Source: CBIFWW01 sp966186435 (GTDB lineage: Bacteria; Pseudomonadota; Gammaproteobacteria; Enterobacterales; Enterobacteriaceae). From it: a DNA stretch of 8,260 nt. The notes beneath the pieces are model-generated. The model did not search any database and was not told where the DNA came from. It saw only the letters and a program-made list of their open reading frames with translations. Positions 1 through 5,308 of the stretch are shown here, piece by piece; the first letter of the stretch is position 1; each line of letters begins with the position of its first letter. The translations under genes were made by a program, and so were the position numbers. The stretch spans positions 1 through 8,260 of the forward strand of contig CBIFWW010000143.1 in NCBI GenBank assembly GCA_966186435.1, written 5' to 3'.

Positions 1-3000
1 GGATACCCCACTTCTGGTGCGGCGTCAGGAAGTTGAGCGCTTTTTCCGGGTTGCCATTGGATTTCGCCCCCATCACCGCGTTGACTGAGCGGGTATCTAC
101 CGGCGGGCGGTACACCAACATGCTTTCACCGAAGTCACGCATCCACTGGTGATCCTGATAGATCTGCTGGCGGCCAGACAGGGTGCGCCACGGGATCATC
201 TCGTGGACGTTGGTATACCCGGCACTGTAGGAAACGTGCTCATCTTCCAGGCCAGACCAGGTCGGGCTGGAGATGATCTTGCGCGGCTGGGCCTGGATAT
301 CGCGGAAGCGGATCTTCTCGTCTTCTTTATTCAGCGCCAGGTGGGTATGGTCGCGGCCAGTAAACTCACTCAGGGCTGACCAGGCTTTTACCGCCACCTG
401 GCCGTTGGTTTCCGGCGCCAGGGCGAGGATCATCTCGGCGGCATCAATGGCGGTGTTCAGCATCGGCTGGCCTTTGGCCGAGCCATCAGCCTTGGTGTAG
501 TTAAGCTTACGCAGCAGATCCACTTCGCTCTGGGTGTTCCAGGCAATGCCTTTGCCGCCGTTGCCGACTTTTTCCAGCAGTGGCCCGACGGAAGTAAAGC
601 GCTCCCAGGTGGCCGGGTAATCACGTACTACCGGGATAATGTGTGGCGCGGTTTTACCCGGGATCAGATCACATTCCCCTTTCTTCCAGTCCTTCACATC
701 CAGCGGTTGGGCCATTTCGGCAGCGGAATCGTGTTGAATTGGCAGGGTCACCACGTCGGTTTCCACCCCCAGGTGGCCGATGCAGACCTCGGAGAATTTC
801 TTGGCAATACCTTTGTAGATATCCCAGTCACTGCGGGAGTCCCAGGCCGGATCGACAGCGGCACTGAACGGGTGGATAAACGGGTGCATATCCGAGGTAT
901 TCAGGTCTTCTTTCTCGTACCAGGTTGCCGTTGGCAGCACGATATCGGAATACAGGCAGGTGCTGGACAGGCGGAAGTCGAGGGTGACAACCAGATCCAG
1001 TTTGCCGTCGAGGCCCTTATCATGCCATTCCACTTCTTCTGGCTTCAGACCGCCCTGTTGGCCCAGGTCGGCGCCCTGAATGCCGTGCTCGGTGCCCAGC
1101 AGGTATTTGAGCATAAACTCGTGGCCCTTACCGGAGGAGCCAAGCAGGTTGGAGCGCCAGATAAACAGGTTACGCGGGTGGTTGCTGCCGTTGTCCGGGT
1201 CTTCCGCCGCAAAGCGCACTTCTCCGCGCTTCAGCGCATTCACCGTCCAGGAAACCGCATCAGTACCGGCCGCTTCCGCTTTGGCGGCAATGGTCAGTGG
1301 GTTAATATCCAACTGCGGAGCAGAAGGCAGCCAGCCCATGCGTTCCGCACGGACGTTAAAGTCGATCATATGGCCGCTATAGCGGGAAGCATCGGCCATT
1401 GGCGACAACAGCTCCTGGGCGGTGACGGTCTCATAGCGCCACTGGCTGGAGTGGTTATAGAAGTAGGAGGTGCTGTTCATGTGGCGGGCCGGGCGGTTCC
1501 AGTCCAGGCCAAAGGCCAGAGGCTGCCAACCGGTTTGCGGGCGCAGTTTTTCCTGGCCCACATAGTGTGCCCAGCCGCCACCGCTCTGGCCGATACACCC
1601 GCAGAAGATCAGCATATTGATCAGGCCACGGTAGTTCATGTCCATGTGGTACCAGTGGTTCAGACCGGCCCCCACAATGATCATTGATTTGCCATGGGTT
1701 TTGTCGGCGTTATCGGCAAATTCGCGGGCAATTTTGATGATGTGCTGGCGCGGTACACCGGTGATTTGTTCGGCCCAGGCCGGGGTGTAGGCTTTTACAT
1801 CGTCATAGCCAGTGGCGCAGTTGGCATCATCCAGGCCACGATCCAGGCCGTAGTTGGCCATGGTCAAATCATAAACCGTGGTGACCAGTGCTTCGCTGCC
1901 GTCGGCAAGTTGCAGCCGTTTCACCGGCAGCTTGTGCATCAGCACGTTGTCGAGTTTCACGTTGTTGAAGTGTTCGCTAGATTCACCGCCGAAGTACGGG
2001 AAGCCCACATCGGCCACACCATCATGGTTACCCAGCAGGCTGAGGCGCAATTCGGTTTCTTCACCGGTCTGGCCGTTACGTTGCTCAAGGTTCCATTTGC
2101 CTTTGTCGCCCCAGCGGAAGCCGATGGAGCCATTTGGTGCCACCAGGTCATCGCACTGATTGTCGATGGCAATGGTCTTCCATTCCGGGTTGTTTTCCTG
2201 GCCGAGGTTATCCACCAGATCGCTGGCACGCAGCATCCGCCCGGCGGCATAGTAGCCTTCGCGTTGTTCCAGCATCACCAGCATTGGGAAGTCGGTATAA
2301 CGGCGCACATAATCGGTGAAGTACTGGCTCGGCTTATCGAGGTGGAATTCACGCAGCATCACGTGGCCCATGGCCAGCGCCATGGCGCTGTCGGTGCCCT
2401 GCTTCGGTGCCAGCCAGTGGTCACACAGCTTGGCGATTTCCGCATAGTCCGGAGTGATCGCCACGGTCTTGGTACCCTTGTAACGCACTTCGGTAAAGAA
2501 GTGGGCATCCGGGGTACGGGTTTGCGGCACGTTAGAACCCCAGGCGATGATGTAGCTGGAGTTGTACCAGTCGGCGGATTCTGGGACGTCGGTCTGCTCA
2601 CCCCAGGTCATCGGTGAGGCCGGTGGCAAATCGCAATACCAGTCATAGAAGCTCAGGCAGGTACCGCCAATCAGGGAGAGGTAACGGGCGCCGGAGGCAT
2701 AGGACACCATCGACATCGCCGGGATCGGGGAGAAACCGGCGATACGGTCAGGGCCATAGATTTTGGCGGTAAACACGTTAGATGCGGCGATCAGTTCGTT
2801 GACTTCATCCCATGAAGAACGCACCAGGCCACCGCGGCCACGGGCCTGTTTGTAGCTCTTGGCTTTGTCAGGGTCGTTAATGATGGATGCCCAGGCATCC
2901 ACCGGGTCGCTGTGCAGGGTTTTCGCTTCACGCCACAGTTTCAGCAGGCGTTTACGCATCAGGGGATATTTCAGGCGGTTGGCGCTGTAGAGATACCAAG

Positions 3001-3298
3001 AGTAGCTGGCCCCACGTGGGCAGCCGCGTGGCTCATGGTTTGGCAAGTCCGGACGGGTGCGCGGGTAGTTGGTCTGCTGGGTTTCCCAGGTGACCAGGCC
3101 ATTTTTCACGTAGATTTGCCAGCTACAGGAGCCGGTGCAGTTTACGCCGTGGGTGGAGCGAACCACTTTGTCAAATTGCCAGCGGCTGCGGTAGCCGTCC
3201 TCCCAATCACGGTTGGTATTGAATACCTGGCCGTGGCCATCGGCAAAACTATCGCCCTTTTGGGTAAAGTAGCGAAATCTGTCCAGAAACTTGCTCAT
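1..3298 (-). CDS. narG: Respiratory nitrate reductase A alpha subunit NarG (3' end cut by window edge)
   Basis: Catalytic subunit of the membrane-bound NarGHI complex. It reduces nitrate to nitrite at a Mo-bisMGD cofactor on the cytoplasmic face, using quinol electrons relayed through NarI and NarH. The frame stays open from the ATG at 3296-3298 to the left edge, giving 1099 codons; E. coli NarG has about 1247, so roughly 150 C-terminal residues are missing. His50, Cys54, Cys58 and Cys93 (Met counted as 1) match the ligands of the FS0 [4Fe-4S] cluster. Asp223 in the stretch SFYDWYCDLPPASP is the expected molybdenum ligand. The N-terminus FLDRFRYFTQKG matches the vestigial Tat-like leader typical of NarG. 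Downstream blocks such as NHWYHMDMNYRGLINML and DFRLSSTCLYSDIVLPTATW are family-typical, and I see no frameshift. The start has a good Shine-Dalgarno sequence. narHJI should follow off the left edge. NarZ, the paralogue, is excluded by synteny with narK and narXL. Confidence 0.98.
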   Translation of the reverse strand, partial: MSKFLDRFRYFTQKGDSFADGHGQVFNTNRDWEDGYRSRWQFDKVVRSTHGVNCTGSCSWQIYVKNGLVTWETQQTNYPRTRPDLPNHEPRGCPRGASYSWYLYSANRLKYPLMRKRLLKLWREAKTLHSDPVDAWASIINDPDKAKSYKQARGRGGLVRSSWDEVNELIAASNVFTAKIYGPDRIAGFSPIPAMSMVSYASGARYLSLIGGTCLSFYDWYCDLPPASPMTWGEQTDVPESADWYNSSYIIAWGSNVPQTRTPDAHFFTEVRYKGTKTVAITPDYAEIAKLCDHWLAPKQGTDSAMALAMGHVMLREFHLDKPSQYFTDYVRRYTDFPMLVMLEQREGYYAAGRMLRASDLVDNLGQENNPEWKTIAIDNQCDDLVAPNGSIGFRWGDKGKWNLEQRNGQTGEETELRLSLLGNHDGVADVGFPYFGGESSEHFNNVKLDNVLMHKLPVKRLQLADGSEALVTTVYDLTMANYGLDRGLDDANCATGYDDVKAYTPAWAEQITGVPRQHIIKIAREFADNADKTHGKSMIIVGAGLNHWYHMDMNYRGLINMLIFCGCIGQSGGGWAHYVGQEKLRPQTGWQPLAFGLDWNRPARHMNSTSYFYNHSSQWRYETVTAQELLSPMADASRYSGHMIDFNVRAERMGWLPSAPQLDINPLTIAAKAEAAGTDAVSWTVNALKRGEVRFAAEDPDNGSNHPRNLFIWRSNLLGSSGKGHEFMLKYLLGTEHGIQGADLGQQGGLKPEEVEWHDKGLDGKLDLVVTLDFRLSSTCLYSDIVLPTATWYEKEDLNTSDMHPFIHPFSAAVDPAWDSRSDWDIYKGIAKKFSEVCIGHLGVETDVVTLPIQHDSAAEMAQPLDVKDWKKGECDLIPGKTAPHIIPVVRDYPATWERFTSVGPLLEKVGNGGKGIAWNTQSEVDLLRKLNYTKADGSAKGQPMLNTAIDAAEMILALAPETNGQVAVKAWSALSEFTGRDHTHLALNKEDEKIRFRDIQAQPRKIISSPTWSGLEDEHVSYSAGYTNVHEMIPWRTLSGRQQIYQDHQWMRDFGESMLVYRPPVDTRSVNAVMGAKSNGNPEKALNFLTPHQKWGI

Positions 3299-3302
3299 GG
3301 GT

Positions 3303-3308
3303 TCTCCT
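3303..3308 (-). promoter_or_regulatory. Ribosome binding site of narG
   Basis: AGGAGA on the minus strand ends 4 bases before the ATG at 3298. It fixes the start at MSKFLDRF, the start used in E. coli NarG. Confidence 0.85.
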
Positions 3309-3313
3309 GACGG

Positions 3314-3326
3314 GAGCCAAAGGCTC
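3314..3326 (-). other. Small leader hairpin just upstream of the narG ribosome binding site
   Basis: Inverted repeat GAGCC-TTT-GGCTC on the minus strand (5-bp stem, 3-base loop), ending 5 bases before the Shine-Dalgarno sequence in the untranslated leader. It is visible in the sequence; a role in narG translation or mRNA stability is only a possibility. Confidence 0.35.
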
Positions 3327-3350
3327 ACTAACGACATTGCTAATGACGGC

Positions 3351-3356
3351 ACGGTA
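3351..3356 (-). promoter_or_regulatory. narG promoter -10 element
   Basis: TACCGT on the minus strand, with its centre 32 bp downstream of the centre of the FNR box. This is the geometry of a class II FNR-activated promoter with FNR at -41.5. It puts the start point near 3344 and gives a leader of about 45 bases. E. coli narG, as I recall it, has TACCTT at the same distance, followed by the same CATTAGCAATG sequence. Confidence 0.7.
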
Positions 3357-3378
3357 AACCCCGGTAAAGGCAGCAAAT

Positions 3379-3392
3379 TTGATGGCGATCAA
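3379..3392 (-). promoter_or_regulatory. FNR binding site of the narG promoter
   Basis: TTGATCGCCATCAA on the minus strand matches the FNR consensus TTGAT-N4-ATCAA at all ten specified bases. Centred at 3385.5, it lies about 41.5 bp upstream of the inferred start point. It explains anaerobic activation of narGHJI. Confidence 0.92.
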
Positions 3393-3429
3393 CGCCGGGC
3401 GGCTTGTTAAAAAGTCAAATCCGCGCCTA

Positions 3430-3445
3430 TACCCCTAAAGTGGCA
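3430..3445. promoter_or_regulatory. NarL 7-2-7 element of the narG promoter
   Basis: TACCCCT-AA-AGTGGCA. The left heptamer fits the NarL consensus TACYYMT exactly; the right one fits AKRRGTA at 5 of 7. The element is centred at 3437.5, 52 bp upstream of the FNR centre and about 93 bp upstream of the inferred start. An inverted pair with 2-bp spacing is the arrangement preferred by NarL-phosphate. Confidence 0.7.
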
Positions 3446-3453
3446 GCCCCCGC

Positions 3454-3494
3454 ATTCAATTAATTAATTGTATTTATTGAATTTATTTAACTTA
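3454..3494. promoter_or_regulatory. AT-rich stretch with a candidate IHF site
   Basis: An unusually AT-rich stretch in an otherwise G+C-rich window, lying between the proximal and distal NarL regions of narG. Bases 3454-3466 (ATTCAATTAATTA) match the IHF consensus WATCAA-N4-TTR with one mismatch. An inverted repeat ATTCAAT/ATTGAAT (3454-3460 and 3476-3482) lies here too. In E. coli narG an IHF bend between the distal NarL sites and the promoter is established, and the position fits. The exact IHF site is inferred. Confidence 0.5.
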
Positions 3495-3525
3495 TCGCGC
3501 AAATAATCACCGCCAAATTCGCCTG

Positions 3526-3542
3526 CGGGGTATTAAGTGGTA
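3526..3542. promoter_or_regulatory. Candidate distal NarL region of narG
   Basis: Two NarL-like heptamers in the same orientation, CGGGGTA (3526-3532) and AGTGGTA (3536-3542), each fit AKRRGTA at 6 of 7. They lie at about -185 and -195 from the inferred narG start, the region where E. coli narG has its upstream NarL sites. The individual matches are weak; position is the main argument. Confidence 0.4.
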
Positions 3543-3575
3543 AAAGACGGTGGAACGGGACGCGGCTCCATAGAC

Positions 3576-3596
3576 AACGCGGCACCGGGCCGCGTT
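3576..3596 (-). terminator. Hairpin after narK, candidate terminator
   Basis: Perfect 8-bp GC-rich stem AACGCGGC / GCCGCGTT with a 5-base loop, beginning 19 bases past the narK stop codon. The following bases on the minus strand (GTCTATGG) lack a real U tract, so termination may be weak or partial. The hairpin may instead protect the narK 3' end. Confidence 0.5.
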
Positions 3597-3614
3597 TCCT
3601 ATTCTGGGATTCAG

Positions 3615-5003
3615 TTAGCGGGATTTGCGCCCGTATACCACCCAGGTCACCAGAACACAGGCGATATAGAAAACCAGGAACACTTTCATGGCCCCGGCAG
3701 GCGAACCGGTCAAGGCCAGTGAAGTGCCAAAGGCTTTCGGGATAAAGAACCCACCGATAGCGCCGATGGCAGAGATAAAGCCCAGGGCAGCGGAGGTGTC
3801 GGTGGCGGCATCGCGGGCCGCCTGTTCTTCAGTACCCCCGGCTTTCAGTACAGTATCGCGGGTGAGTTTACGGAAAATCACCGAGATCATCTGGAAGGTA
3901 GAACCACTGCCCAAACCGGCGGTCAGGAACAGCAGCATAAACACCCCAAAGAAGGCGTTGAAGTTACCGGCTTGCCCCGCCCCTGGCAGAGTCAGGAACA
4001 ACAGGCCGCTAAAGATCGCCATCAGCACGAAGTTCCACAAGGTGACGCGGATCCCGCCCAATTTGTCGGAAATTGCCCCACCGGCCGAACGGGCCAAGGC
4101 GCCAATCAGCGGGCCAAAGAAGGCGTAATGCAGGATCTGCACCTGCGGGAACTGGGTCTTAGTGAGGATGGCAAACCCGGCGGAGAAACCAATAAACGAG
4201 CCAAAGGTGGCCAGATAAAGCAGGCTTAAGATCCACAGATGGCCGCGTTTCAACACCGGTAGCTGTGAAGCCAGGGAAGCTTTGGCGGTGGAGATATCGT
4301 TCATGCCGAACCAGGCCGCCAGGGTAAAAATCGCCAGTGGCACTACCCAGATCCAGGCCGCGTTTTCCAGGTAGAGGTAGGTGCCATCGGGCTGCGCCAC
4401 GCCAGTGCTGCCGAAGAAAGCAAACATCGCCGCAGAGACCGCCATTGGCGCTACCAACTGCATCACGCTGACGCCCAAATTGCCCAGGCCGCCGTTGATC
4501 CCCAGCGCCCCGCCCTGTTTTTGTTTCGGGAAGAAGAAACTGATATTACCCATGCTGGAGGCAAAGTTCGCCCCGGCAAAACCACACAGCAGGGAGATAA
4601 TCACAAAGGTAGAATAGGGGGTAGACGGGTTTTGCACGGCAAAGCCCAACCACAGGCAAGGGATAATCAAGATCCCGGTGCTGAACGCCGTCCAGCGGCG
4701 GCCGCCAAATATCGGCACCATAAAGGCATAGGGCACTCGGAGGATGGCCCCGGATACTGATGGCAGTGCGGTAAGCAGGAATAGCTGATCGGTGGTGAAG
4801 TTAAAACCGACTTTGTTCAGGTGCACCGCCATGGCGCTAAACAGCATCCAGACACAGAAGGCTAATAGCAAACAGGGTACCGAGATCCACAAATTACGGC
4901 TGGCAACCTGATGGCCGGTCTGTTGCCAGAACGCCGCGTCTTCAGGCCGCCAATCGGCAATCAGTTTGTCACCGGACTGCACAGGGACAGAAGTCTGACT
5001 CAT
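3615..5003 (-). CDS. narK: Nitrate/nitrite transporter NarK
   Basis: Inner-membrane major-facilitator protein of the nitrate/nitrite porter family, with about 12 transmembrane helices. It imports nitrate for NarGHI and exports nitrite. The chosen ATG at 5001-5003 gives MSQTSVPV and 462 residues, against 463 in E. coli. An in-frame GTG at 5007-5009 is rejected because it lies inside the Shine-Dalgarno sequence GAGGTGA. With this start the substrate-binding arginines are Arg89 (in LRVPY) and Arg305 (in ALARSAGG), the same numbers as in E. coli NarK. The family signatures GFAGANFASSMGNISFFFP and GLGSGSTFQMISVIFRKLT are both present. It lies upstream of narG in the same direction, with its own FNR/NarL promoter. 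The paralogue NarU is similar, but the position between narG and narX identifies NarK. Confidence 0.97.
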   Translation of the reverse strand: MSQTSVPVQSGDKLIADWRPEDAAFWQQTGHQVASRNLWISVPCLLLAFCVWMLFSAMAVHLNKVGFNFTTDQLFLLTALPSVSGAILRVPYAFMVPIFGGRRWTAFSTGILIIPCLWLGFAVQNPSTPYSTFVIISLLCGFAGANFASSMGNISFFFPKQKQGGALGINGGLGNLGVSVMQLVAPMAVSAAMFAFFGSTGVAQPDGTYLYLENAAWIWVVPLAIFTLAAWFGMNDISTAKASLASQLPVLKRGHLWILSLLYLATFGSFIGFSAGFAILTKTQFPQVQILHYAFFGPLIGALARSAGGAISDKLGGIRVTLWNFVLMAIFSGLLFLTLPGAGQAGNFNAFFGVFMLLFLTAGLGSGSTFQMISVIFRKLTRDTVLKAGGTEEQAARDAATDTSAALGFISAIGAIGGFFIPKAFGTSLALTGSPAGAMKVFLVFYIACVLVTWVVYGRKSR

Positions 5004-5005
5004 AA

Positions 5006-5012
5006 TCACCTC
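5006..5012 (-). promoter_or_regulatory. Ribosome binding site of narK, deciding the start
   Basis: GAGGTGA on the minus strand, with GAGG ending 5 bases before the ATG at 5003. The in-frame GTG at 5009 forms part of this site and so cannot be its start. This favours MSQTS over a product two residues longer. Confidence 0.75.
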
Positions 5013-5035
5013 ATTAAGGAAGGGAATTACCGGCC

Positions 5036-5041
5036 ACCTTA
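5036..5041 (-). promoter_or_regulatory. narK promoter -10 element
   Basis: TAAGGT on the minus strand, 21 bases downstream of the edge of the FNR box. It is a poor match to TATAAT, as expected for an activator-dependent promoter. E. coli narK, as I recall it, has the same hexamer in the same context (CTAAGGTGGC) at the same distance. It implies a start point near 5028 and a short leader of about 25 bases. Confidence 0.65.
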
Positions 5042-5062
5042 GGCGCTGTTGGTGAAGCGAAG

Positions 5063-5076
5063 TTGATGTATATCAA
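5063..5076 (-). promoter_or_regulatory. FNR binding site of the narK promoter
   Basis: TTGATATACATCAA on the minus strand matches TTGAT-N4-ATCAA at all ten specified bases. It is centred at 5069.5, about 41.5 bp upstream of the inferred narK start. I found no convincing second FNR box near -80. Confidence 0.92.
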
Positions 5077-5113
5077 TCACTGGTCATCGAGATCGGCGCT
5101 CAAAAAAACGCCC

Positions 5114-5129
5114 TACCCCCTGTTGAGTA
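5114..5129. promoter_or_regulatory. NarL 7-2-7 element of the narK promoter
   Basis: TACCCCC-TG-TTGAGTA: two inverted NarL heptamers with 2-bp spacing, each 6 of 7 to TACYYMT / AKRRGTA. The element is centred at 5121.5, exactly 52 bp from the narK FNR centre, the same distance as in the narG promoter. Confidence 0.65.
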
Positions 5130-5169
5130 GCCCTTTTGTAAGCAAATTAAGCGCCATATCACGGCCCGC

Positions 5170-5197
5170 AGGACAACCGCCCCCGCTGGCGTATACT
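5170..5197 (+). promoter_or_regulatory. Candidate narX promoter
   Basis: AGGACA (5170-5175, 4 of 6 to TTGACA), a 16-bp spacer and TATACT (5192-5197, 5 of 6 to TATAAT). A start near 5204 would place the NarL heptamer cluster in the early transcribed region. A second TATACT at 5244-5249, inside the cluster, is an alternative -10 but lacks a good -35. No FNR box is in position to drive narX. Confidence 0.4.
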
Positions 5198-5218
5198 GGG
5201 ATCTAGCAATGGCAATTA

Positions 5219-5252
5219 AGGAGTACCCCCATAGGGGTATGGGTATACTCCT
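5219..5252. promoter_or_regulatory. Cluster of five NarL heptamers upstream of narX
   Basis: In 34 bases: AGGAGTA (5219-5225), TACCCCC (5224-5230), AGGGGTA (5233-5239), ATGGGTA (5239-5245) and TACTCCT (5246-5252). Four fit the NarL consensus on one strand exactly and TACCCCC has one mismatch. TACCCCC-AT-AGGGGTA forms a 7-2-7 pair; ATGGGTA and TACTCCT are back to back; the outermost two form an inverted repeat. The likely role is NarL autoregulation of narXL. The cluster also lies about 190-225 bp upstream of the narK start, so it could double as a distal narK element. Confidence 0.75.
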
Positions 5253-5292
5253 GGTAAAGGCAGAAAATAGGTGGGTTTTCACCATCCGCCCC

Positions 5293-5297
5293 AGGAG
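5293..5297 (+). promoter_or_regulatory. Ribosome binding site of narX
   Basis: AGGAG lies 11 bases before the ATG at 5309, a wider gap than usual. No better site or in-frame start is near, and the resulting N-terminus MLKR matches NarX of E. coli. The wide gap may keep sensor kinase synthesis low. Confidence 0.65.
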
Positions 5298-5308
5298 CCA
5301 CCGCGCAG

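Noticed and set aside
641..2617. Two long plus-strand open frames (348 and 307 codons) opposite narG
   Set aside because: They lie in the frame complementary codon for codon to narG, where strong codon bias of a G+C-rich gene removes stops. The products have no recognisable domain, and the narG frame is unmistakable.
2912..3310. A 132-codon plus-strand frame covering the narG start
   Set aside because: It is in the same mirror frame as the other antisense frames, has no convincing ribosome site, and runs through the narG start and leader.
5007..5009. GTG start giving narK two extra residues
   Set aside because: The GTG is part of the Shine-Dalgarno sequence for the ATG at 5003, and only the ATG reproduces the E. 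coli NarK numbering of Arg89 and Arg305.
5100..5116. Possible second FNR site of narK near -80
   Set aside because: The nearest sequence (TTGAGCGCCGATCT on the minus strand) fits only one half-site and not the other.
5150..5200. ModE (molybdate) operator upstream of narX
   Set aside because: ModE control of narXL is known in E. coli, but I could not find the paired TATATAACG-like half-sites here; CATATC and GTATAC alone are too short.
3363..5263. Shared 11-mer GGTAAAGGCAG at 3363-3373 and 5253-5263
   Set aside because: Several repeats of this length are expected by chance in 8 kb, and the two copies sit at unrelated positions relative to their promoters.
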